Under the pieces are notes generated by a model, which was not told where the DNA came from, did not search any database, and saw only the letters and a list, made by a program, of their open reading frames with translations. This document shows, one piece after another, positions 1 to 7,661 of a stretch of 20,916 bases of DNA. The DNA is taken from NCBI GenBank assembly GCA_037133675.1, contig JBAXNR010000079.1:1-20916 (forward strand). Direction: 5' to 3'. Every line of letters starts with the position of its first letter. Within the stretch, counting starts at the first letter, position 1. The DNA comes from UBA4132 sp037133675. GTDB lineage: Bacteria > Pseudomonadota > Gammaproteobacteria > Methylococcales > Methylomonadaceae. The position numbers and the translations under genes are program-made.

Positions 1-156
1 GTCATCCTATATAATACTACTTTTTTATGGGGCGATTTGTGTAGATACCTATGCCTTTAAAGGGCTGGCAGTCATTAATATCGCACCCCTGATAACATAA
101 ACGCCCCGCCTCCCCGATAGACTTTTTTAAAAATCAGAGCTACAGATAATATTTAT

Positions 157-257
157 GGTTTATTTGAACCATAACATAGGTTTATTTGATCCATAACATA
201 GGTTTATTTGAACCATAACATAGGTTTATTTGAACCATAACATAGGTTTATTTGAAC
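157..257. repeat. 22-bp tandem repeat array, about 4.6 copies
   Basis: Head-to-tail units run 157-178, 179-200, 201-222 and 223-244, plus a partial unit 245-257. Each starts with the 14-mer GGTTTATTTGAACC and ends with ATAACATA. The second unit differs by one base (GATCC instead of GAACC). The 14-mer is a dyad, GGTT-N6-AACC, so the array presents a dyad every 22 bp, about two helical turns. It lies about 180 bp upstream of the first adaptor gene. It could be a multi-site operator, an iteron-like array or a plain variable-number tandem repeat; sequence alone does not decide. Confidence 0.9.
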
Positions 258-355
258 GTTAACGCTAATAGAATTTGCTTTTTGCATTAACGCACCAAAT
301 AAATACTATTGTAATATTAAAAGGTTATAAGTATTCATTCCAAATGGCGTAATAA

Positions 356-382
356 TTGCTTTGTAGTTATCTTAACTATAAT
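356..382 (+). promoter_or_regulatory. Putative promoter with overlapping dyad for efflux operon 1
   Basis: A perfect -10 box TATAAT lies at 377-382, with a weak TTGCTT at 356-361 as the best -35 (15-bp spacer, shorter than ideal). The dyad TAGTTA-TCT-TAACTA (364-378) fills the spacer and touches the -10 box, a position suited to a repressor or activator site. The predicted 5' UTR is about 50 nt. This is inferred from motif match only. Confidence 0.4.
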
Positions 383-439
383 AAGCAGGCTGTTTATTAT
401 GCTTTCATCTAAATTTTCAAGTAGATTAAATCAATTATC

Positions 440-1591
440 ATGCGTCATCAGTTTCTTGTGCTTTTTACAGTTGTTTTTTTAGTCGCTTGCTCAGAATCGA
501 CTCCCCTTGAACCCAATAATAAACCAGCAGCTAAGGTTACTACAGCAGATTTATCCGCATCCAACACACCAGCAAAAAACAAGCAAGAAGGCATAGCCAT
601 TGCCGCTCAATCACTCGATTATCTAACGATAGAAGCGATTCACTTAAAAGCTACTACCACCTCCGTACAAGCACCTGCAAGAGTCGAGTTTCGTGAAAAA
701 GCTCTGTCAACCGTGGGTGCGGTGGTTGCTGGGCGTTTGGATAGCGTTAAAATACAAGTTGGTGACCGTATTAAAGCAGGTACGATTTTGGCAACACTGG
801 GAAGCCCAGAAGTTGCGCAAATGCGTTCAGATGTCGCTCGCGCTCAGGCTGAATTGAATCAAGCACAAGATCGCGTGCGTAGACAAAATCTCATGCAGAA
901 AAAAGGGGTTGGGCTGGAAATTGAGTTGCAAGAAGCGAACACCGCATTAAAACAAGCACAAGCAGATTATGCGCGTAGTGTGCAAGACACTAACTTACTA
1001 GGCACAGGCACGGGACAAACTGTTGCGTTACGCGCACCTGTTGATGGTGTGGTGTTGAAAGTCAACGCCACTACGGGGGCGGCAGTGGAAGCGGGGGCTG
1101 TGTTGTTTGAGTTGGGTGAACCCAATGCCTTACGCATGGTGGCGGATGTTTTTGAAAATGACCTACATTTTATTGAAGTAACAGACGAAGTTAGCCTAAT
1201 TTTGCCATCTGTACCGCAACCCGTAAGTGGTCACATCAGTGCGATTGGTGCGGCGATGGAAACTGATTTACGCCGTATTCCTGTCTATATCGATATTGAT
1301 GATCCTAAAGTGCTGGATAAATTAAAACCAGGAATGTTTGCTAAAGCGACCATTAAAGGTGAACTGTCTGAACAGCAAGTTTCCTTGCCGACTACTGCCG
1401 TTTTAATTAAGGATGCTAAGCAAACCATTGTTTATGTGGAAGTCTCAGAAGGCTTATTTAAAGCGCGACCCATTACAGCGGGACCTGCGCGTGATGGTGT
1501 GGTTGCGGTGTATGAAGGGCTTAGCGAAGGAGATAGAGTGGTCACTAAAGGGGCTTTGTTGATTGATGGCGAAGCACAGTTGTTACTGTAG
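440..1591 (+). CDS. HME-RND periplasmic adaptor lipoprotein (CzcB/CusB-like), system 1
   Basis: Membrane-fusion (adaptor) subunit linking the RND pump at 1601 to the outer-membrane factor at 4702. The N-terminus is a lipoprotein signal with the lipobox LVAC (Cys17), so the protein should be lipid-anchored at the periplasmic face. A low-complexity linker follows to about residue 50. The first biotinyl-lipoyl half is at about 92-121 (VGDRIKAGTILATL), an alpha-helical hairpin rich in A/Q/E/R at about 122-182, the second lipoyl half at about 196-226 (LRAPVDGVVLKV), then the beta-barrel and membrane-proximal domains. Its 383 aa is a normal family length. No clear Shine-Dalgarno precedes the ATG, but the lipoprotein signal begins immediately, so the start is well fixed. 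The stop overlaps the GGAG ribosome site of the pump gene, indicating an operon. The substrate cannot be read from this subunit. Confidence 0.93.
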   Translation: MRHQFLVLFTVVFLVACSESTPLEPNNKPAAKVTTADLSASNTPAKNKQEGIAIAAQSLDYLTIEAIHLKATTTSVQAPARVEFREKALSTVGAVVAGRLDSVKIQVGDRIKAGTILATLGSPEVAQMRSDVARAQAELNQAQDRVRRQNLMQKKGVGLEIELQEANTALKQAQADYARSVQDTNLLGTGTGQTVALRAPVDGVVLKVNATTGAAVEAGAVLFELGEPNALRMVADVFENDLHFIEVTDEVSLILPSVPQPVSGHISAIGAAMETDLRRIPVYIDIDDPKVLDKLKPGMFAKATIKGELSEQQVSLPTTAVLIKDAKQTIVYVEVSEGLFKARPITAGPARDGVVAVYEGLSEGDRVVTKGALLIDGEAQLLL

Positions 1592-1600
1592 GAGTTCAGT

Positions 1601-4600
1601 ATGTTACGGAAACTGATTGAAACCTGTGTGCATAGACGACTGGCAGTGGTGGCTACGGCAGTGATTGTGGCTATTTTTGGTACACACGCTTATTTGCTCA
1701 CACCTATTGAAGCCTATCCTGATGTCACTAATACACAGGTGACAGTAATCACCTTAATGCCTGGTTACGCGCCTGAAGAAGTTGAACGACAGGTGACTAT
1801 TCCTGTGGAACGGGTATTAAATGGTACGCCCGATATGTTGAAAATGCGTAGTCAAAGTTTATATGGCTTGTCGTTAGTCACGGTGACGTTTGAAGATGGT
1901 ATTGATAGCTTTCATTCTCGCACTGAAATTTCACAACGGATAGCGGGAGCTGAATTACCATCTGGCATTGTGTCTGTTTTAGCACCCGATTACACGCCAT
2001 TAGGTGAAATCTACAAATATGTCATTGTCAGTGATCGCCATACTTTATATGACATTCGTTCTGAACAAGAATGGCTTATCTCGCGGACATTGCGGCAAGT
2101 TGCAGGTGTCGCCGATGTTTTAACCTTTGGTGGTTTTTACAAAGAAATTCATATTGAAATTGATCCCGTCAAAGTGGTGTCTTTTGGTTTGACACTAGCA
2201 GAAGTGGCTAAGACTATCGAAGATTCGAATCGCAATGTCGGTGCTGGTTTTTTATATCACGGCGATCAACAAATGGTGATACGCAGTATCGGTAATCTGA
2301 TTGCCACTGAAGATATTAAAAAAATTGTCCTGAAAAACCGCGAAGGCACACCTGTCACAGTCGGTGATGTTGCCCGTCTAGTGCAATCTTATACACCCCG
2401 CCAAGGCGCAGTAGCTTTAGACGATAAGAAAGAAATCGTAGAAGGTATAGCCCTGTTACGCCGTGGTCAAAATCCATCGATGGTTCTCGACGCGCTTCAT
2501 GCCAAAGTGGAAGATTTAAACAACCGAATTCTACCTAAGGGCATGAAAATTGTGCCATTTTTAGACCGTAGTGATTTAGTTGGTAGCACCTTACACACGG
2601 TATTTGAGAATTTGCTGCATGGATTTTTGCTGGTTGTCGGCGTGGTTTGGCTATTTTTGCGCACGGTTCGTGGCTCACTGATTGTCGCTACCGTGATACC
2701 GCTATCACTGTTGATTGCTTTTTGGGGCTTGTACCATTTGGAAATGCCCGCCAATTTAATTTCGATGGGGGCGATTGATTTTGGCATTATTTTGGATGGC
2801 GCGGTGGTATTGATAGAAAACGTCATTCATCAAGCCTCCCATAAACGTCCCAAAACACAACGTGAGATGTTACACCTCATTGCTGATGCGGCTTTTGATG
2901 TTGCCAGACCCGCCTTCTTCGCCATGCTGATTATTATCGCCGCACTGATTCCTGTGTTTACCTTACAACGGGTGGAAGGACGGATATTCGGACCATTGGC
3001 AATGACTTATAGTTTTGCCTTAGTTGGCGGTTTAGTTTGTGCCTTATTTTTAGTCCCCGCTTTATGCGCTCTATTTATTGAACCTAAACACGCATTGATT
3101 GAAGAGCCGCGCTTTTTGGTACGCTTGCGGACTATTTATGCCAGTTTGCTGGGCTATTTATTACAGCAACGAATAGTGGGTTTGTCTATCGCCGCTATTC
3201 TGCTGATAGCGGGTATTGGTGTTGGCAAACAATTAGGTACTGAGTTTTTACCTGAACTGGATGAAGGCGATATTCACATTTATGTTGAAATGCCCGCCAG
3301 CGTTTCCATCGCGAAAGGACAAGAGCTGTTGTTGGATATGCGCCAACGTTTATTAAAATATCCAGAGGTTAAAGGCGTACTCAGTCAACAAGGTCGCTCT
3401 GAAGATGGGACAGACAACGAGGCTTACAGTACCAGTGAGACTTTTGTGCATCTTACCCATCGTGATGAATGGCCAAAAGGTTTGACCAAAGAACACATGG
3501 AAGATGAAATGCGTGAATCTTTGGCAGAAATTCCAGGGGTACGGTTTAATTTTTCTCAACCCATTAAAGACAATGTTGAAGAAGCGGTCAGCGGGGTGCG
3601 GGGTAAAGTGGTGTTAAAAATCTACGGCACTGATCTTGAAGTGATGCGTAAAGTATTGGAACAAGCAAAAGCTGCGCTATCAAAAATGTCAGGCGTTATT
3701 GATTTAGACCTTTATCGTCAAGCTCAAGTTCCACAATTACAAATTAATATAGATCGTTCAGAAATAGCCCGTAATGGGCTGAGTGTTAATACTGTACAAG
3801 ATACCGTAGAAATTTCTACTGCTGGGCGTGTTATTTCACAACTATGGCAAGGTGAACGCGCTGTTCCCATGCGTCTAATTTTGCCCGAAAAAGATCGCAA
3901 TGATATGGAAAAAATAGCCAATATCACAGTCGCAACCGCTACGGGTGCAGTCATTCCATTGCGCGATTTGAGCAGTATGAACATTGCACGCGGACGCGCA
4001 TCGATAGACAGAGAAGCCAGTAGTCGCTATATGGCACTCAAATTCAATATTGAAAATCGTGATTTAGGCTCTGTTGTTCATGAAGCAATGGAAATCGTGG
4101 AAAAAAATGTCACCGTCCCTGAAGGTAATTTCTTAGTATGGGGCGGCGAGTTTGAAAACCAGCAACGCGCAATGGCTCGTTTATCTATCATGGTGCCTGT
4201 CGCTATCGTCATTGTCTTAGGATTGCTTTATACCGCCTTGCAATCAGCGCGGAGTGCGGCAACCATTTTAATCGCCACTCCCTTTGCAATGACAGGCGGT
4301 GTATTCGCCTTATGGTTAACCAATATTCCCGTATCCGTCAGTGCCGCTATCGGTTTTATCGCCTTGTTAGGGCAAGTGTGTTTAATGGGCTTGCTGGTCG
4401 TCAGTGCCACCGAAGAACTACGCCGTTCTGGTACAGAATTATTTGCGGCGATTATAGAGGGTGCGAGCCAACGCCTAAGAGCGGTATTAATGGCATCGTT
4501 GCTGGCATTACTGGGTTTGCTACCTATGGCAGTGTCTACAGGTATTGGTAGCGAAACCCAACGCCCGTTTGCGGTGGTCATCGTTGGTGGAATGTTGACC

Positions 4601-4702
4601 ACCTTTTTTGTCGCTATGTTTATCCTGCCTGTAATTTATACCTTTATTACCTCTAAAACCATGTTGACACCCGAAGAGCTTGATGAGCTTCCTATGCCAT
4701 AA
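1601..4702 (+). CDS. Heavy-metal efflux RND pump (CzcA family), system 1
   Basis: Proton-driven inner-membrane trimeric transporter exporting metal cations. Its 1033 aa matches the HME-RND family. TM1 lies near the N-terminus, followed by the first periplasmic porter domain. The TM2-TM6 block starts at about residue 335, a second large periplasmic loop follows, and TM8-TM12 are at the C-terminus. The TM4 motif at residues 393-407 reads DFG-x3-DGAV-x3-EN, with the acidic residues D393, D399 and E406 that correspond to the proton-relay residues of CzcA. In the published HME grouping this DFG...DGAV...EN pattern points to divalent cations (Zn/Co/Cd). The metal choice is inference. A GGAG site overlaps the upstream adaptor stop and serves the ATG at 1601. 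The stop codon shares one base with the next start (TAATG). Confidence 0.95.
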   Translation: MLRKLIETCVHRRLAVVATAVIVAIFGTHAYLLTPIEAYPDVTNTQVTVITLMPGYAPEEVERQVTIPVERVLNGTPDMLKMRSQSLYGLSLVTVTFEDGIDSFHSRTEISQRIAGAELPSGIVSVLAPDYTPLGEIYKYVIVSDRHTLYDIRSEQEWLISRTLRQVAGVADVLTFGGFYKEIHIEIDPVKVVSFGLTLAEVAKTIEDSNRNVGAGFLYHGDQQMVIRSIGNLIATEDIKKIVLKNREGTPVTVGDVARLVQSYTPRQGAVALDDKKEIVEGIALLRRGQNPSMVLDALHAKVEDLNNRILPKGMKIVPFLDRSDLVGSTLHTVFENLLHGFLLVVGVVWLFLRTVRGSLIVATVIPLSLLIAFWGLYHLEMPANLISMGAIDFGIILDGAVVLIENVIHQASHKRPKTQREMLHLIADAAFDVARPAFFAMLIIIAALIPVFTLQRVEGRIFGPLAMTYSFALVGGLVCALFLVPALCALFIEPKHALIEEPRFLVRLRTIYASLLGYLLQQRIVGLSIAAILLIAGIGVGKQLGTEFLPELDEGDIHIYVEMPASVSIAKGQELLLDMRQRLLKYPEVKGVLSQQGRSEDGTDNEAYSTSETFVHLTHRDEWPKGLTKEHMEDEMRESLAEIPGVRFNFSQPIKDNVEEAVSGVRGKVVLKIYGTDLEVMRKVLEQAKAALSKMSGVIDLDLYRQAQVPQLQINIDRSEIARNGLSVNTVQDTVEISTAGRVISQLWQGERAVPMRLILPEKDRNDMEKIANITVATATGAVIPLRDLSSMNIARGRASIDREASSRYMALKFNIENRDLGSVVHEAMEIVEKNVTVPEGNFLVWGGEFENQQRAMARLSIMVPVAIVIVLGLLYTALQSARSAATILIATPFAMTGGVFALWLTNIPVSVSAAIGFIALLGQVCLMGLLVVSATEELRRSGTELFAAIIEGASQRLRAVLMASLLALLGLLPMAVSTGIGSETQRPFAVVIVGGMLTTFFVAMFILPVIYTFITSKTMLTPEELDELPMP

Positions 4703-6015
4703 TGAAAAACACAACTATGAATACTAAAACCGCTATAACCCTGTTGCTATTACTGAGTTGTCCTGATGCGTTTGCTAAAGACACCAATAAACCGCCAGTC
4801 AACACTGAACAGAATGGCGAAAGTTTGCCCAAAGTAGTGACCATTGATGAACTGCTGCGTATCGTGCGGGAAAAAAGTCCACGTTATGCTGCCGCACTTA
4901 GCAGTATTGAAACGGCGCAAGCAGAAGTGACTGCTGCCGATGTGTTGCCCAATCCCACGCTTAGCTATGGTCGCTATCAACAAACCAAAGGCAAAGTTGG
5001 CACGCAATTCGATGGTCCCTCACAACAACAATATAATGTCTCTATTCCGCTATTAGTGTCAGGACAACACGGAGCGCGTGTAGACTATGCTGAACGCAAA
5101 GTTGAAGTGGCTGAATCGAGTGTTGAAATGGACTACAACCAAATCATTCGAGAAACATGGCGGTTATTTGTCCAATTATTGGCAGGACAACAACGCATTG
5201 CCTTATTAGAAAAGTCTCATCAAGAATTACAGCAACTTAAAGACATCGTCACAGGCAGAGCCGATGCAGGCGCAGCAAGTCAATATGACGTATTAAGAAT
5301 CCAACAAGAAACCCAGTCTATGGCAACACGCCTAGAAAGTGCGCGTACTGATGTCGTTGGCACAACAGGACAACTAGGGGTTTTATTGGGTTTGCCAAAT
5401 TGGAAACCAGACGTTTCAGGTGCCTTAACGCCATTAGGCACACCTGCCGATATAAATAAACTTTGGCAATTAGCAGAAGAAAATAATCCCGCTATCGAAA
5501 CCGCTTACCGCGAAAGCATTGCCGCCGATGCCAATATTGAAAAAGCCAAAACCGAACGCTGGCCCATCCCCGCGTTACAAGTTGGCACAGCTTATACCGA
5601 TAAACCTTATGGATTGACAACTTATGTTGGTGTGGCTGTTGATGTACCGATATTTGATCGTAACCAAGGTGGCATGGCTCGCGCAGAAGCGGGCAAACAC
5701 ACAGCAATACTTAACCGTGAGCTATTACTCGCTTCGACACATCAAGAATTAGAACGTGCGGTAGATGTATTAAAAAGGCGGCGCGAAACGTTGGCAAATT
5801 TTGAAACTCAAGTGCTAAACCCTTTAACCACCATTCGGCAAATGTCCGAAGACTCCTATCGTTTTGGCAAAACCAGTTTGTTAGAACTACTAGACGCATC
5901 CCGTTCTCGCACCGAAATAAAATCGAATTATATTGATTTGTTAATCGGTGAAATTGAAGCTGAATTAGATGCCATGATGGTCGCTGGCACATTAGCAGAT
6001 AAGGCAAAAAAATAA
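4702..6015 (+). CDS. Outer-membrane efflux factor (TolC/CzcC family), system 1
   Basis: Outer-membrane channel of system 1, expected to form a TolC-like trimer. The N-terminus has a hydrophobic signal segment (TAITLLLLLSCPDAFA) after a short basic region. Two outer-membrane-efflux (OEP) repeats follow: the first includes VLPNPTLSYG near residues 75-85, the second starts at about residue 257 (ENNPAIETAY). The family's C-terminal pattern FGKTSLLELLDA is present. Its 437 aa is normal. The ATG overlaps the pump stop by one base (TAATG), implying translational coupling. A second in-frame ATG at 4717 is possible and would give a shorter n-region. The last part of this gene (5848-6015) recurs in damaged form at 6876-6962. 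Confidence 0.92.
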   Translation: MKNTTMNTKTAITLLLLLSCPDAFAKDTNKPPVNTEQNGESLPKVVTIDELLRIVREKSPRYAAALSSIETAQAEVTAADVLPNPTLSYGRYQQTKGKVGTQFDGPSQQQYNVSIPLLVSGQHGARVDYAERKVEVAESSVEMDYNQIIRETWRLFVQLLAGQQRIALLEKSHQELQQLKDIVTGRADAGAASQYDVLRIQQETQSMATRLESARTDVVGTTGQLGVLLGLPNWKPDVSGALTPLGTPADINKLWQLAEENNPAIETAYRESIAADANIEKAKTERWPIPALQVGTAYTDKPYGLTTYVGVAVDVPIFDRNQGGMARAEAGKHTAILNRELLLASTHQELERAVDVLKRRRETLANFETQVLNPLTTIRQMSEDSYRFGKTSLLELLDASRSRTEIKSNYIDLLIGEIEAELDAMMVAGTLADKAKK

Positions 6016-6016
6016 T

Positions 6017-6051
6017 CGCTGATGCGGAATACAAACCTAGGTTTGTATTCC
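6017..6051. repeat. Palindromic repeat element with CCTAGG core, copy 1
   Basis: Bases 6026-6051 form a 26-bp perfect palindrome centred on CCTAGG (core CAAACCTAGGTTTG). The left flank CGCTGATGC (6017-6025) resembles CGCTGACGG in the larger copy at 18017-18081, so this looks like a trimmed copy of the same MITE/REP-like family. It begins two bases after the outer-membrane-factor stop. It would fold into a strong RNA hairpin but has no following U-tract, so termination or mRNA protection is possible rather than shown. Confidence 0.85.
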
Positions 6052-6109
6052 AATCACTCATTGTTTACCACTATCCTAAAAACTAATAATTTTGGAGACA
6101 CCATAAATT

Positions 6110-6850
6110 ATGAATAAAGTTGCCCAAGTAACGATTTACTTTTGGATTATGAAAATTTGTGCGACTACTTTGGGTGAGACCGCTGGCGATTTGTTGTCCA
6201 TGACCATGAATGTCGGCTATGCCATAAGCTCCATTATTTTACTCAGTCTGTTTGTGGTGACGCTGACGATACAATTGGTTTCCAGCAAATTTCATCCAGT
6301 ACTTTACTGGCTGGTGATTCTAACAACCAGTACTGCTGGTACAACTATGTCCGATTATATGGATAGAACACTGGGTTTAGGTTATGCGAACGGCTCATTG
6401 ATTTTGGTGACAGGCTTGCTGATTGTTCTGGCTATCTGGCATATTAGTGAAAAGACGATTTCGGTTAGCACTATTCAAACAGTCAAAGCGGAACTGTTTT
6501 ATTGGACAGCTATTTTATTTTCAAACACACTAGGTACAGCCTTGGGTGATTTTTTAGCGGATGATTCTGGATTAGGTTTTCTGGGTGGTGCGGCTCTTAT
6601 TGCTGCGCTTATCACTGTGGTTACGTTGCTTTATTACACGACTCGATTAAATAGAGTCGCATTGTTTTGGCTTGCATTTGTACTGACACGCCCATTCGGA
6701 GCAACGTTCGGCGACTTACTAACCAAACCGTTGGAAAAAGGTGGTCTAGGATTCGGAACTATCGGTTCATCAATAATTCTGGCAATTTTATTAGCTGGTT
6801 TTGTTGTTTATGCCAGCATTCAGGAAAGACGTGCATCTGTAGGCGCGTAA
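6110..6850 (+). CDS. COG4705-like integral membrane protein with four internal repeats
   Basis: A 246-aa hydrophobic protein with about eight membrane segments and no signal peptide. It is built from four tandem repeats of about 55-65 residues. Each opens with a related motif: TLGETAGDLL, TAGTTMSDYM, TLGTALGDFL and PFGATFGDLL, and most are followed by GLG or a similar sequence and a long hydrophobic helix. The conserved acidic residue in each repeat (GD or SD) lies at the edge of a membrane segment. I recognise the pattern as the uncharacterised COG4705 membrane-protein group, often found near metal-efflux genes. A transport or metal-handling role is inference. A GGAG site at 6094-6097 precedes the ATG by 12 nt. 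It lies 94 bp behind the system 1 genes in the same orientation, and may be co-transcribed unless the palindrome at 6026-6051 blocks read-through. Confidence 0.75.
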   Translation: MNKVAQVTIYFWIMKICATTLGETAGDLLSMTMNVGYAISSIILLSLFVVTLTIQLVSSKFHPVLYWLVILTTSTAGTTMSDYMDRTLGLGYANGSLILVTGLLIVLAIWHISEKTISVSTIQTVKAELFYWTAILFSNTLGTALGDFLADDSGLGFLGGAALIAALITVVTLLYYTTRLNRVALFWLAFVLTRPFGATFGDLLTKPLEKGGLGFGTIGSSIILAILLAGFVVYASIQERRASVGA

Positions 6851-6875
6851 GCATAGTGTTGTTCATGCGTTAATT

Positions 6876-6962
6876 AAAGACTCCTATCGCTTCAGTGAAA
6901 TTGAAGCAGAATTAGATGCGATGATGGTAGCTGGCGCATTATCGGATAAGGCAAAAAAATAG
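6876..6962 (+). pseudogene. Broken duplicate of the system 1 outer-membrane-factor 3' end
   Basis: This stretch reads KDSYRF, then SEIEAELDAMMVAGALSDKA, then KK and a stop. It matches the C-terminus of the protein encoded at 4702-6015 (EDSYRF ... EIEAELDAMMVAGTLADKAKK). Over the last 22 codons I count 59 of 66 bases identical. About 28-29 codons between SYRF and EIEAE are missing, in frame. There is no start codon and no similarity upstream, so it is a fragment. It lies just behind the COG4705-like gene, which is therefore bracketed by the intact tail and its decayed copy. Confidence 0.88.
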
Positions 6963-7236
6963 CTAGAGTTTCATGATTTTTTGGTTGTTTTGAACCACAA
7001 AACCCATATTCAACACTAAGTTTATAGCATAGTCAAAAAAAATTCTTTTGAAAACAATCTGTTAACAACTCATTCGCCTATGGCATATAAGTTGCTTATC
7101 TATTTCCGTAGCTGTGTTATTATTGCTAATAGGCATAGCAAAAGAGTATTTTTTGATAATTGAACTACAGGAATTGTAGTTCCAATCTAAGGCATTTTGC
7201 CACCGTATATGTCTTCATCTTTGAAGGTTTATAGCT
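6963..7236. promoter_or_regulatory. Intergenic region with GGTT-N6-AACC dyad and a second hairpin
   Basis: No gene is seen between the pseudogene and the start at 7237. At 6983-6996 the 14-mer GGTTGTTTTGAACC matches 12 of 14 bases of the repeat core at 157-257 and keeps the GGTT-N6-AACC dyad. At 7162-7182 GAACTACA-GGAAT-TGTAGTTC forms an 8-bp inverted repeat 54 bp upstream of the start. I could not place a convincing -35/-10 pair. Either dyad could be an operator for operon 2. The second may instead be a small repeat, since GGAACTAC also ends the element at 18017-18081. Confidence 0.4.
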
Positions 7237-7545
7237 ATGAAAAACAATAATAATAACAACGACCTTTCGCATCATATTTTACCGAACTCAGCAACAATGG
7301 TGGGTGTCTGTACTATGGTTATCAGTATTGTTAAAAGTTTACCACCCAATGCCGTAAATTTTTTTATTGATAAGGGACTGGCTATGGATAGCGTACTATT
7401 TATGATTAGTGCGCTTTTTTCATTTTTAGCTATTCGCTTAGAAAACTCCACGTTACGCTTTGAGCTGTGGGCAGAAATGATTTTTATAGTAGGCTTAGTA
7501 TCAATGACGATGATTACAGTGATTTTTTCTTTTGAAATTATTTAA
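7237..7545 (+). CDS. Small hypothetical membrane protein ahead of efflux system 2
   Basis: A 102-aa protein with a short N-terminus containing six consecutive Asn residues, encoded by an AAT/AAC microsatellite. Three hydrophobic segments follow, at about residues 18-37, 50-67 and 80-101. Notable residues are the His pair in LSHHILPNSATMVG just before the first segment and acidic residues (RFELWAEM) before the last. No named domain is recognised. A GAAGG site 9 nt upstream of the ATG supports translation. It precedes the system 2 genes by 116 bp in the same orientation, so an accessory role in the same metal response is plausible but unproven. Confidence 0.7.
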   Translation: MKNNNNNNDLSHHILPNSATMVGVCTMVISIVKSLPPNAVNFFIDKGLAMDSVLFMISALFSFLAIRLENSTLRFELWAEMIFIVGLVSMTMITVIFSFEII

Positions 7546-7661
7546 TATATCCCCCAATGTATTTTTATAAGTCTTCTACCCTTGTTACCCTATATGTGTG
7601 AACCGACAAAACTCACATTTTATAAACCATAAATTTTCGTGGTTTTACTTTCTAATAAGTT

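Larger units (their letters stand above)
1..439. other. Non-coding left leader region
   Basis: No gene is supported here. The stretch holds a 22-bp tandem repeat array and a putative promoter with an overlapping dyad, both listed separately. A minus-strand frame is open from about 139 to the stop codon at 17-19, but it has no ATG, GTG or TTG start, so it is at most a remnant. The small palindrome CGTTAACG (257-264) sits at the right end of the repeat array. I see nothing else. Confidence 0.6.

Noticed and set aside
17..139. Minus-strand open frame with a plausible-looking C-terminal peptide (CQPFKGIGIYTNRPIKK)
   Set aside because: It has no start codon, is closed upstream by an in-frame stop, and is only about 40 codons; kept only as a possible remnant.
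157..257. Regular short repeats that might be a CRISPR array
   Set aside because: The 22-bp units abut head to tail with no unique spacers, and no cas genes are present.
2497..2826. Minus-strand frames inside pump 1 (also at 4228-4602 and others)
   Set aside because: Antisense shadows of a strongly conserved pump gene without their own start signals.
7553..7661. Dyad AAACCA-N10-TGGTTT at about 7625-7648 as an operator or terminator
   Set aside because: The arms are short with a long AT loop and no U-tract; too weak to list as a feature.
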